Assembly: GCA_031273515.1 (NCBI GenBank)
Contig: JAISRU010000094.1
Coordinates: 1-7,317 of the forward strand
From: Bacteroidales bacterium
Lineage (GTDB): Bacteria; Bacteroidota; Bacteroidia; Bacteroidales; WCHB1-69
Direction: 5' to 3'
DNA: 7,317 nucleotides
The number at the start of each line of letters is the position of its first letter. The stretch's first letter is position 1. Shown piece after piece: positions 1 through 6,890 of the stretch. A program made the position numbers and the translations under genes. The notes beneath the pieces were generated by a model, which was given only the letters and a program-made list of their open reading frames with translations, made no database searches and was not told the DNA's origin.

Positions 1-70
1 TAAACAAGTACGAAAGAGTGAAAACAGAACAAGAATGTTTTCGTCATTGTGCAGTGCAGATCACAAAGCA

Positions 71-1846
71 ATGCGTATGCTTGCGCACGGTCATTTTCAA
101 TTTTCAATTTTCAATTTTCAATTAATTATACTTGCTTTTTTATGTTTTTCGTGTGCTCAGCAGGCGCATCTTACGGGAGGAGATCAGGATGTTACGCTTC
201 CTGTTATTCTCAATCAAGAGCCTCCTCATTTGACAACGGCATTTCAGGCTGCGCATATACGGATTTATTTCGATGAATATGTCGAACTTGTTAATCCGAG
301 TGAAACTTTTCTGATTTCGCCTCCACTTCCCCGTCAGCCCGATTATGTTCTGAAAGGGAAATCGCTGATTATTACTCTCAACAATGAACTTGCTGACAAT
401 ACGACCTACATTATCAGTTGTAATCAGGGTATCAAAGACCTGACAGAAGGTAATTTTCTACCTCTGACGACATTTGTTTTTTCTACAGGCGATTATATTG
501 ATTCTTTAAGTCTTGCAGGATGTGTAAAAAATGCTTTCACCTTGCTTCCCGAAGAAAAAACAGGCGTTATGCTCTATCGGTATGACGAGGATTCTATATT
601 GCTGAAAAATCCGCCGTATTATTATACAACAACCGATCAGCAGGGGAATTTTCTCTTTTCCAATGTAGCGGAAGGCGTTTATCAGTTGTGTGCGTTGAGC
701 GATAAAAACAAAAATTATCTCTTCGATCAGACGGATGAGCTGGTTGCTTTTTCGTCCGATCCTGTAACTCCCGTCTATATTGCACCGCCTCCTGTTATTT
801 CGACCGATACAAGCAATTCAACCAATACAGACACAACGGCGACAGTGCAGGACAGTCTTGCTTATCCTCCGATTGATTATTCGACAAATACGCTTTGGAT
901 GTTTGAAGAACAGGATACGAGTCTTCGGTTTTTACGTCGGGAGTTCAAAGGCAATTATCGGCATGATTTTATTTTCAAGAACAGCATTGAGGATTTTCAG
1001 TTAAATCAAATCAGCAACAAAGATACGCTTATTACCTGTTTAATTCGATACAACAAAACTCAGGATACCCTCAGCGTTTTCCTGACGTCGTTTTCGTCCG
1101 AGCCGGTCGACTTTGAATTATATGCCAATCGACAGTTATTAGATACAATCAGTTTCAATCCTTCTCAAAAGACGATGGCTACAGGAAGAGCGTCCCGCAG
1201 ATCCGATACCGCAGCGAATTATCTTACTTATCAGGAAATAACCAAAGGAGAACTGAATCAGTCGCCCTGTATTCTGTTCACCTCGCCCGTACAGACTTTC
1301 GATTCCACCCGATGTTTGCTGATAGAACAACGTAAAGACGGAAACGATACGCTGCCCATAATATGTTCATTTATCGACAGTATCAAAACCATGCTGACAT
1401 TCCCTTATCCTTACAAAGAAAAGACGACCTATACGCTTTTATGTCCCGATTCTCTTTTTTGGTCATGGTACACGACCTGTAACGATACGATAGCTGTGAA
1501 TTTCACCACGAAATCGTCTAAAGATTACGGGGCAATTCGGATCAATTATCAGCTTGAGCAGGAAGGTAATTATATTGTACAGTTGCTTTCGGGCGACAAG
1601 TCGGATATTGTACAGGAAGATTTTATTGTTTCTGACAAATCGGTTACTTATAATTATCTGAAGCCTGCGAAATACCGCATTCGAGTAATTGCCGACGCCA
1701 ACAATAACAAAAAGTGGGACAGTGGAAAATACATTATTCGTCAGCAGCCCGAAAAGATTATTTATTTCGACAAGATCATTGATTTACAGCCCAACTGGAA
1801 AGTAGAGGAAACTTTCAACGTGCTTGCGTCAATAATTGATAATTGA
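71..1846 (+). CDS. Lipoprotein with N-terminal Big_5-type Ig-like domain
   Basis: Large exported lipoprotein, probably held in the outer membrane or facing the periplasm; its molecular role is unknown. Numbering from the Met at 71 gives 591 residues. The signal peptide has Arg2, a hydrophobic stretch ending LAFLCFSC, and a putative lipidated Cys28. TGGDQD and a Pro-rich strand follow, then an Ig-like domain at about residues 42-144 with the family motifs IRIYFDEYV and FVFSTGDYID. A Ser/Thr/Asp-rich linker lies at about 239-263. Two Asp/Asn-rich calcium-binding-like loops, DKNKNYLFD (211-219) and DANNNKKWD (542-550), are typical of this Bacteroidetes family. The frame is open from 35 (also ATG) and even to the window edge, so the start is uncertain; I prefer 71 because it gives a normal-length signal peptide with an early Arg. 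A 7-bp tandem array encodes residues 8-17, and another supplies the last codons and the stop. No terminator is visible downstream on this strand. Family assignment is firm; start and function are not. Confidence 0.85.
   Translation: MRMLAHGHFQFSIFNFQLIILAFLCFSCAQQAHLTGGDQDVTLPVILNQEPPHLTTAFQAAHIRIYFDEYVELVNPSETFLISPPLPRQPDYVLKGKSLIITLNNELADNTTYIISCNQGIKDLTEGNFLPLTTFVFSTGDYIDSLSLAGCVKNAFTLLPEEKTGVMLYRYDEDSILLKNPPYYYTTTDQQGNFLFSNVAEGVYQLCALSDKNKNYLFDQTDELVAFSSDPVTPVYIAPPPVISTDTSNSTNTDTTATVQDSLAYPPIDYSTNTLWMFEEQDTSLRFLRREFKGNYRHDFIFKNSIEDFQLNQISNKDTLITCLIRYNKTQDTLSVFLTSFSSEPVDFELYANRQLLDTISFNPSQKTMATGRASRRSDTAANYLTYQEITKGELNQSPCILFTSPVQTFDSTRCLLIEQRKDGNDTLPIICSFIDSIKTMLTFPYPYKEKTTYTLLCPDSLFWSWYTTCNDTIAVNFTTKSSKDYGAIRINYQLEQEGNYIVQLLSGDKSDIVQEDFIVSDKSVTYNYLKPAKYRIRVIADANNNKKWDSGKYIIRQQPEKIIYFDKIIDLQPNWKVEETFNVLASIIDN
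94..121 (+). repeat. Heptanucleotide array (TTTTCAA)x4 inside signal-peptide codons
   Basis: Four perfect tandem copies of TTTTCAA, followed by TTAATTA. They lie between the possible start codons (35, 71, 77) and the lipobox Cys codon at 152-154 of the lipoprotein gene, and encode part of FQFSIFNFQ. With flanking bases (92-127) the stretch matches the complement of the array at 6908-6935 at all but one of about 36 positions, so both are copies of one dispersed repeat. Because the unit is 7 bp, gain or loss of one copy would change the reading frame. Confidence 0.9.
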
Positions 1847-1859
1847 TAATTGATAATTG
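1832..1859 (+). repeat. Heptanucleotide array (AATTGAT)n overlapping a stop codon
   Basis: Just under four copies of AATTGAT, starting inside the 3' end of the lipoprotein gene. The array encodes the last residues (IIDN) and the TGA stop at 1844-1846. The unit differs by one base from the AATTGAA unit (complement strand) of the array at 94-121. It marks the left edge of the repeat island between this gene and gdhA. Confidence 0.85.
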
Positions 1860-1870
1860 TCTGCGGACGC

Positions 1871-2020
1871 TTTTGTCTGAACTCTGATTTATATTTCGAC
1901 AAGCTCAATATCCGTCTGATTTACTGATGAACATGATTTTCTTGTTCGCTTCCCCTTTGTCTGAATCAGGATTTTCAGGATTTAAGGATTAGCATGATTA
2001 CCATTTGGGTGATTATTTTT
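1871..2020. repeat. Gene-free repeat island, modules shared with 6936-7251
   Basis: This stretch holds no credible gene; the 66-codon frame starting at 1994 is built of repeats. Recognisable pieces are: 1872-1892 (TTTGTCTGAACTCTGATTTAT); 1896-1912 (CGACAAGCTCAATATCC, of a kind I recall as widespread in environmental bacterial genomes); 1918-1938 (ending ACTGATGAACATGATT); 1955-1973 (CTTTGTCTGAATCAGGATT); 1979-1999 (GATTTAAGG then ATTAGCATGATT); and 1992-2020. All but the CGACAAGC piece recur in the second island, two of them in inverted orientation. Transposition or recombination debris is the likely origin. The rest of the 1847-2263 gap is covered by the two arrays and the terminator listed separately. 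Confidence 0.75.
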
Positions 2021-2022
2021 AG

Positions 2023-2060
2023 CACACAGATAAACACAGATGCAACAGATTTACACAGAT
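2023..2060 (+). repeat. Short-period CACAGAT array
   Basis: Four imperfect copies of a 9-11 bp unit with the core (A)CACAGAT or CAACAGAT. An equivalent array with core CGCAGA sits at 7043-7083 in the other island, after the same module (CATGATTACCAT). It is not coding; the peptide it would encode (INTDATDLHRF) is typical of a translated repeat. Confidence 0.75.
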
Positions 2061-2130
2061 TTTATTTTTTCTTTCTGCGTATTTCTACCGGTATTCTGCA
2101 AGAAACAATAATCGTCGATTTGCGCTCTCG

Positions 2131-2192
2131 TTCACTCGTCCACTCGTTCACTCGTCCACTCGTTCACTTGTCCACTCGTTCACTCGTCCACT
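2131..2192 (+). repeat. 16-bp tandem repeat TTCACTCGTCCACTCG, about 4 copies
   Basis: Three full copies and one nearly complete copy in direct tandem, each made of two similar 8-bp halves (CACTCGTT and CACTCGTC). One copy carries a C-to-T change (TTCACTTG). There are no spacers, so this is not CRISPR. It lies just beyond the gdhA terminator in a region without genes. Function unknown; it is a likely slippage-prone minisatellite. Confidence 0.9.
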
Positions 2193-2206
2193 AATAATCG
2201 GCGCAC

Positions 2207-2241
2207 AAAAAAAGGGACTGCCCACATGTCGGAACAGTCCC
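2207..2241 (-). terminator. Rho-independent terminator of gdhA
   Basis: On the minus strand a perfect 7-bp stem, GGGACTG/CAGTCCC (arms 2235-2241 and 2214-2220), encloses a 14-nt loop and is followed directly by seven T (2207-2213). It lies 22 bp past the gdhA stop. There is no T run on the plus-strand side, so it should not stop transcription from the convergent lipoprotein gene. Confidence 0.88.
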
Positions 2242-2251
2242 AAGTAACATC

Positions 2252-2269
2252 TACTAAAAACTTTTAGTA
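2252..2269 (-). other. AT-rich perfect hairpin over the gdhA stop codon
   Basis: TACTAAAA (2252-2259) and TTTTAGTA (2262-2269) are perfect inverted arms with a 2-nt centre. The hairpin includes the TAA stop (2264-2266) and precedes the GC-rich terminator. It could protect the mRNA 3' end or be chance in AT-rich DNA. Confidence 0.5.
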
Positions 2270-3604
2270 CGCAATGCCTTGAGCAATCATTGCTTCGGCA
2301 ACTTTAATAAAGCCTGCTATATTAGCGCCTTTTACATAGTTGATATAGCCATCTTTTTCTTTTCCGTATTTCACGCAATTGGCATGAATACTGTTCATGA
2401 TAGCATTCAGTTTTTCATCAACTTCTTCTCTCGACCATGCAAGTTTCATAGAGTTTTGCGACATTTCCAAACCGGATGTGGCTACACCTCCTGCATTGGC
2501 GGCTTTACCCGGTGCAAAAGCTACTTTCGCTTTCTGTAAAGCGGTAACTGCTTCTGCGGTACAACCCATGTTCGATGTTTCAACCACGTACTTAACGCCA
2601 TTTTGAATTAACAATTTAGCGTCTTGTTCGTCCAATTCGTTCTGAATAGCACAGGGAATAGCAATATCTGCTTTTGCTTCCCACACTTTCTTTCCGGGGA
2701 AGAATTTAGCCGACGGATACTTCTGTGCAAAAGGAGCAACGACATTGTTACGTGTCTGGTTCAGTTCGTCCATATAGGCAATTTTTTCGCCGGTGATACC
2801 GTCTTCGTCGAGGATATAACCATCAGGTCCTGAAATAGCGACAACTTTTGCGCCCAATTCTTCCAATTTAAGCGCTGCGCCCCATGCCACATTACCGAAA
2901 CCCGACAAAGTAACACGTTTTCCTTTTAGCTGATCTTTCTTTTCGGCAAGCATGCCTTCGAGGAAATACACAGCTCCAAAACCGGTTGCTTCAGGACGGA
3001 TCAGAGAACCACCCCATTCGAGTCCTTTACCTGTCAAAACGCCTACATGTTCTCCGCGGAGGCGTTTGTACTGTCCGTACATAAATCCGATTTCACGTCC
3101 GCCAACGCCTATATCGCCAGCAGGAACATCTGTTTCAGGTCCTATGTACTTTTGCAGTTCGGTCATGAACGACTGACAAAAACGCATTACTTCGCCGTCC
3201 GATTTACCGGTCGGATCGAAATCAGAACCACCTTTGCCGCCTCCCATTGGAAGGGTTGTCAATGAGTTTTTAAAGGTTTGTTCAAACGCTAAAAACTTCA
3301 TCGTGTCTTCCGTTACCGACTTGTGAAAGCGTAATCCGCCTTTGTAAGGTCCAATTGCCATGTTGTGTTGAACACGATAACCACGATTTACCTGTATCTG
3401 ACCTTTGTCATCTACCCATGTAACCTTGAATTTCACAATTCTTTCCGGTTCCAAAATCCTCTCTACGATTGCATATTTATCGTACTTTGGATGTTCATTT
3501 ACAAAATCAGCAATTGTTTCCAATACTTCTTTTGCAGCCTGCAAATATAAAGGTTGTGCAGGATTTTTGGCTTCTAATTCAGCCATTATCTTTTTAAGAT
3601 CCAT
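2264..3604 (-). CDS. gdhA: Glutamate dehydrogenase, hexameric family I
   Basis: Cytoplasmic enzyme that interconverts glutamate with 2-oxoglutarate plus ammonia using NAD(H) or NADP(H), for ammonia assimilation or glutamate catabolism. The length of 446 residues is normal for the 50-kDa hexameric class. The N-terminal domain has GPYKGGLRF (Lys88), FKNSL (Lys112) and PMGGGKGGSDF with the catalytic Lys124, then PAGDIGVGGRE with Asp164. The Rossmann domain starts near 230 with GFGNVA (235-240). The C-terminus has AANAGGVATSGLEMSQNS and ends near AMIAQGIAY, as in Bacteroides and Clostridium enzymes. The coenzyme pocket reads Phe236 and SGPDG (Pro260, Asp261), as I recall for the NAD-linked Clostridium symbiosum enzyme; NADP-linked Bacteroides enzymes carry SGSGNVA and SDSDG. 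NAD preference or dual use is therefore inferred. The gene is monocistronic, with its own promoter and terminator. The leader lacks a Shine-Dalgarno and is A-rich (AACAAAAAGTT before ATG), normal for the phylum. Confidence 0.97.
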   Translation of the reverse strand: MDLKKIMAELEAKNPAQPLYLQAAKEVLETIADFVNEHPKYDKYAIVERILEPERIVKFKVTWVDDKGQIQVNRGYRVQHNMAIGPYKGGLRFHKSVTEDTMKFLAFEQTFKNSLTTLPMGGGKGGSDFDPTGKSDGEVMRFCQSFMTELQKYIGPETDVPAGDIGVGGREIGFMYGQYKRLRGEHVGVLTGKGLEWGGSLIRPEATGFGAVYFLEGMLAEKKDQLKGKRVTLSGFGNVAWGAALKLEELGAKVVAISGPDGYILDEDGITGEKIAYMDELNQTRNNVVAPFAQKYPSAKFFPGKKVWEAKADIAIPCAIQNELDEQDAKLLIQNGVKYVVETSNMGCTAEAVTALQKAKVAFAPGKAANAGGVATSGLEMSQNSMKLAWSREEVDEKLNAIMNSIHANCVKYGKEKDGYINYVKGANIAGFIKVAEAMIAQGIAY

Positions 3605-3680
3605 AACTTTTTGTTTTAGTTTACTTTAACTTTATTTTTTTTACTAAAAAATTTTTTCCCATCCCTTCGGAATGGAGTTA

Positions 3681-3711
3681 CAAAGGTAATAGATTTTACG
3701 GAAAAAACAGA
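3681..3711 (-). promoter_or_regulatory. Bacteroidetes-type promoter of gdhA
   Basis: The minus strand reads TACCTTTG (3688-3681), a perfect match to the -7 consensus TAnnTTTG of the Bacteroidetes primary sigma factor. TCTG lies 19 nt upstream (3711-3708), one mismatch from the -33 element TTTG. The transcript would start near 3675 and carry an AT-rich leader of about 70 nt before the ATG at 3604. Confidence 0.72.
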
Positions 3712-3740
3712 ACATTTTTTCATTTTTTTTTATGGGCAAT

Positions 3741-3754
3741 AAATACATGTATTT
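3741..3754. promoter_or_regulatory. Perfect 14-bp palindrome upstream of gdhA promoter
   Basis: AAATACATGTATTT is fully self-complementary. It lies between the end of the thioredoxin-like gene (stop at 3769) and the gdhA promoter, centred about 60 bp upstream of the -7 box. It is not followed by a T run on the minus strand, so it is not a standard terminator for the upstream operon. The position would suit an activator or regulator site for gdhA; no regulator can be named. Confidence 0.4.
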
Positions 3755-3768
3755 TAAGCACATACGGA

Positions 3769-5214
3769 CTAATATTTCTTTTTTACCGCCTCGTCCGACC
3801 TTCCAACAGTCGGAAAAAGGGTGAAAATTTGCAGCAATAATCCCTCTGACGGCGATTTTGCAGGATAATTTACCACTCGTCCCTGAGAATCTATCAGGAC
3901 GCCTAACGGCAGACTGTATGCAGCATAATCCTCTATAAAAAGAAAATTCCCTCCGAAATGCAGAAACTTCCATGTAAACTCTTTGTATGTATTGACAAAA
4001 TGATACAAACCTGCCTGTTCAAAATCGAGCATAACACTGACAATTTGCAGACTGTCTTTGTATTGTTCCTGCAATGATTTTAATATCAACATTTCGCGAA
4101 TACAGTCTTCACAGTAAGAAGTGAAAAAATGAAGATATAAATAGCGTCCTTTGAAATCGTCCAGACTGACAGGAGAATTATAAACGTCTTTGAGCATAAA
4201 GTTCGGCGCTTTTGTTCCCGATTTCAGTGTCTGTAAATGGTCGATTAAATTATTTGCCATTAACCGATGCTCCCGAAATTTGCTTTCCTTGTTCATTTGA
4301 GATAACAAAAACAGAATATTATAATGATTAAATTCATCCTCGAACCCGTATAATTCGCCCAAGCCTTTGATGAATACCATTTCGCGTATCTTTTCATTCA
4401 GTAAGACAGGATCTTTTCCCATTTCATCCAAGAGTTTATAGTAATTTCGTTCCCCATTGATGTTCTGGTATAATACCTGATGTGTGATTTTTCGCGTACC
4501 GGCGTAAAGATAATTCTCAAAAAAACTGTTGAAGAAATCCATGTATGCCGTGTTATTATAATATATATATGGACTGTTCAGGTATTTATCGTACAATTTA
4601 GACTTGTCTTTGTGATAATACAACAAATCGATATACGCTATTTTGTATCGGGTGTAGACGGAATAATAATCTGTCGCATCTTCCTGTATGGGAAAACGTT
4701 CGGTGAGCAGTCCGACGATACTGTCATAGATGTGTATCGGTGGATGAGAAAATAAATACTGACTGTACAAATAGAAAAAATACGAATAATAACGGTCGAA
4801 ACGATTGATTTTATAGTTTAATTCGTTTGTATCGGAAGAGGTAATGCGAATTTCAACCGAAGCGCCCAGCATCTCTGCATCGATGCGTTTCAACATATTT
4901 TCGTCGGCAAATAATTTCACTTGATACTGTTTTTCGGGTTCGATATACATCTGTCCGTAGATTGTATTGCAGGCAAGGATGAGAACAGTGGTTTCGTCAG
5001 TAGCAATCTGCACACGGAAATTGCCTTCGTTGTCCACCTTTGTCTGGGCGCATAGAACACGCTTCTGCAAAGATAAATCGTTGTAAAAATAAAATCTTAG
5101 CGTATTGTTTTTCGCAAAAGAGGCTTCTCCTTCAATCACAACGGGCTTCAGTGAAAAAGCTGGCACGAGTTGACAAAGAAACAACAGTCCTAAAAAACAG
5201 TTTCTACAATTCAT
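3769..5214 (-). CDS. Exported TlpA/AhpC-like thioredoxin-fold protein
   Basis: Probable periplasmic thiol-disulfide oxidoreductase of 481 residues. The N-terminus (MNCRNC, then a hydrophobic core ending VPAFS) looks like a Sec signal peptide cleaved near residue 21. Residues 25-105 look like a beta-rich domain of the kind that precedes TlpA domains in Bacteroidetes (pattern IYGQMYIEPEKQYQVKL). Residues 125-330 are Tyr/Phe-rich, probably helical, with no family I recognise. The thioredoxin domain covers about 331-465: GTKAPNFMLKD, then FFTSYCEDC with the redox pair Cys368/Cys371, and a probable cis-Pro436 in YSLPLGVLID. The long insert before the thioredoxin domain is usual for this Bacteroidetes group, whose substrates are unknown. 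The ATG lies inside the end of coaD (11-bp overlap, ATGAATTGTAG), implying translational coupling; no other in-frame Met occurs before residue 89. It is the last gene of the operon, and no clear terminator follows. Confidence 0.85.
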   Translation of the reverse strand: MNCRNCFLGLLFLCQLVPAFSLKPVVIEGEASFAKNNTLRFYFYNDLSLQKRVLCAQTKVDNEGNFRVQIATDETTVLILACNTIYGQMYIEPEKQYQVKLFADENMLKRIDAEMLGASVEIRITSSDTNELNYKINRFDRYYSYFFYLYSQYLFSHPPIHIYDSIVGLLTERFPIQEDATDYYSVYTRYKIAYIDLLYYHKDKSKLYDKYLNSPYIYYNNTAYMDFFNSFFENYLYAGTRKITHQVLYQNINGERNYYKLLDEMGKDPVLLNEKIREMVFIKGLGELYGFEDEFNHYNILFLLSQMNKESKFREHRLMANNLIDHLQTLKSGTKAPNFMLKDVYNSPVSLDDFKGRYLYLHFFTSYCEDCIREMLILKSLQEQYKDSLQIVSVMLDFEQAGLYHFVNTYKEFTWKFLHFGGNFLFIEDYAAYSLPLGVLIDSQGRVVNYPAKSPSEGLLLQIFTLFPTVGRSDEAVKKKY

Positions 5215-5686
5215 ACTGTTCTTGTTTTAGTATGGGCAAGAGTGTAGCCGGAACAAATGCCGAAACATCTCCTCCGTTTTTCAGAATATCTCTCACCACC
5301 GAAGAAGATACGCCAACACATTGGGAATCGGTCAGCAAAAATATTGTTTCGATAGAAGGAGCTAATAATTTATTGGCATTCGCCATCGAAGATTCCGTAT
5401 GCCAATCGATGCCCGACCGTAATCCTCTTACGATATAATTAATATGGTGTTCCATACAAAAATCAATGGTAAGTCCTTTGTATGAAACGACCTGAATATT
5501 TTTCACTTCGGCAAATGTTTTCTCAATAAAAAGAATTCGTTGCTCGAGCGAAAACATACATCGTTTATCCGTATTTTCACCGATAGCGATAAACAGACAT
5601 TCAAACATGCCGGCAGCACGCAATGCAATGGATTGATGTCCTTTGGTTATTGGGTCGAACGAACCCGGGTATATTGCCACACTCAT
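5204..5686 (-). CDS. coaD: Phosphopantetheine adenylyltransferase
   Basis: Cytoplasmic enzyme that transfers AMP from ATP to 4'-phosphopantetheine to give dephospho-CoA, the fourth step of coenzyme A synthesis from pantothenate, and normally essential. At 160 residues it has the usual length. Nucleotidyltransferase motifs are intact: YPGSFDPITKGH (6-17, T/HxGH variant with His17), FSLEQRI (45-51), YIVRGLRSG (84-92), ANKLLAPSIETIFL (104-117), SSSVVRDI (127-134) and GGDVSAFVP (138-146). One deviation is Gln-Ser after the TKGH His, where many homologues have Asp. The start, MSVAIYPGSFDP, matches the family. It begins 15 nt after the DUF4831 stop and overlaps the next gene by 11 bp, so it is the middle gene of a three-gene operon. 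Confidence 0.96.
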   Translation of the reverse strand: MSVAIYPGSFDPITKGHQSIALRAAGMFECLFIAIGENTDKRCMFSLEQRILFIEKTFAEVKNIQVVSYKGLTIDFCMEHHINYIVRGLRSGIDWHTESSMANANKLLAPSIETIFLLTDSQCVGVSSSVVRDILKNGGDVSAFVPATLLPILKQEQYEL

Positions 5687-5701
5687 TGTATTCCGATTTT
5701 A

Positions 5702-6871
5702 TTATTCTGTTTCGATGTATATCAACGCACCCGTAAGCGCATCTATTTTGCAGGAAATAACATCGGAAGGCAAAGGAAGCGTATCCCCAAACTGTGAAAC
5801 GGGATATATGCCGAAATCCTGTACCCAATCATTTCCTTTATATAAAGATAGCGTATAATAGAGCGGTTTTCGATAGTACAGAAAATCGGATTTCCCTTTT
5901 GCAACAACTTTTTCCTGTGTATCGACAGACTGTTTTTTATCCGCTGTATTGGAAGTTTGGTAGAGGTCGTTTGCTGTCAGACGAAGCGAATAAAGTACTT
6001 TTTGTGCATCCTGTCGATTGTCGTTTATACCGTATTTTCCCGAAAAATAAAACAAAGGCAAGGTAATTGTCGATTCTTTTTTCAGAGGCGTCAGGGTAAA
6101 GTCGAAAGATAATTCTTCTTTTTGGGTAATGCCTCTGAAAAGCGCAAGAAAATCATCTTCTTTTTTCTGCAGTTCCGAAAGCATGCGATCTAAATGGGAG
6201 TAATCTGTTTCATGGTCGCCGTTTATAAGCAGCCAGCGGGCTTCGCGTATTGTTTCTATTGTTTTCATGGCTTCTTCTGCCTGTTGCTGTGTAGGTTTGG
6301 TGAAGGATCGTTTATTTATGACAGGCGTTAAAATCGTCGTCACGCTGTCTACTATCACCGGAACGTATGTCGTATCATATCTGACGGTCAACGCATCGGC
6401 AGTATAAACGGGAAACAGGTTCTGCGCTAAAACACCCGCTTTGTCTTCGGATTGTTTCTCCGACAGAAAAGACTGTCTTGGAAGCGTATAATTGGCTAAT
6501 AACAATTCCTTATACAACAGATGATACTTCGTAGCATGTTTCTGTTTCAGTTCCGCATGGTAGATATGCTCCCGATCGATTTGCGAATGTATTTCAACAT
6601 CGATTTGTGCAATCGTATAATAAACGGTATCTTCATTCACCACCGACGTAAGTCCGGTTACTTTTCCCGCATGACCCGCCAACGGACCTTTGTATCGATT
6701 TGTTTGATCAATCCGAACATGTACCGTAAAATAGTTCTGCGGCAATGCATAATAAAAACTTTCCTTTATTTTCTTTGTTTTCTTTTCATTCACTGTGTCC
6801 TGTCCCGTGGTCTGAACAGGCATGCTCAATAAATAAATCCCACATAATATAAGATAACGAACTCCTTTCAT
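5702..6871 (-). CDS. DUF4831 family secreted protein
   Basis: Exported protein of unknown function, 389 residues from the chosen start, in the usual size range of DUF4831, a Bacteroidetes family. MKGVRYLILCGIYLLSMPVQ is a typical Sec signal peptide with no lipobox. Family-like patterns seen are YYALPQNYFTVHV (40-52), YKGPLAG (60-66), a helical segment around 195-247 (EEAMKTIETIREARWLLINGD, then KKEDDFLALFRG), PLFYFSGKYGI (272-282) and a C-terminal part with FGIYPVSQFGDTLPLP (353-368) and DALTGALIYIE. The frame is open upstream to 6964, but that extension is encoded by the 7-bp array and contains the promoter, so the start at 6871 is preferred. It is the first gene of the operon with coaD and a thioredoxin-like gene. 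Assignment is from memory of family patterns, without a profile search. Confidence 0.87.
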   Translation of the reverse strand: MKGVRYLILCGIYLLSMPVQTTGQDTVNEKKTKKIKESFYYALPQNYFTVHVRIDQTNRYKGPLAGHAGKVTGLTSVVNEDTVYYTIAQIDVEIHSQIDREHIYHAELKQKHATKYHLLYKELLLANYTLPRQSFLSEKQSEDKAGVLAQNLFPVYTADALTVRYDTTYVPVIVDSVTTILTPVINKRSFTKPTQQQAEEAMKTIETIREARWLLINGDHETDYSHLDRMLSELQKKEDDFLALFRGITQKEELSFDFTLTPLKKESTITLPLFYFSGKYGINDNRQDAQKVLYSLRLTANDLYQTSNTADKKQSVDTQEKVVAKGKSDFLYYRKPLYYTLSLYKGNDWVQDFGIYPVSQFGDTLPLPSDVISCKIDALTGALIYIETE

Positions 6872-6890
6872 GTTTTGTAATCTGTTTTTG

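Noticed and set aside
3..126. Open frame from the left edge ending in TAA at 124-126, possibly the 3' end of an upstream gene
   Set aside because: Its last third is the heptad array, the rest shows no recognisable domain, and it overlaps the lipoprotein start; about 40 codons cannot be judged. The frame of the lipoprotein gene is also open to the edge.
132..276. ATG at 132 as an alternative start of the lipoprotein
   Set aside because: It is out of frame with the lipobox and the Ig-like domain and soon hits a stop.
2131..2192. CRISPR-like array
   Set aside because: The units are directly adjacent with no spacers and no cas gene is present; it is a plain tandem repeat.
1994..2194. Small plus-strand protein of 66 residues
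   Set aside because: Its sequence is the translation of the CACAGAT and 16-bp arrays, with no sign of coding selection.
3741..3754. Terminator of the coaD operon
   Set aside because: The palindrome is AT-only except the central CATG and is followed by A-rich, not T-rich, sequence on the minus strand.
3644..3973. Minus-strand frame of 109 residues
   Set aside because: It overlaps the conserved thioredoxin domain in another frame and runs through the AT-rich gdhA promoter region.
5040..5438. Plus-strand frame of 132 residues antisense to coaD and the thioredoxin-like gene
   Set aside because: Both opposite-strand genes are clearly conserved; this is an antisense shadow without recognisable motifs.
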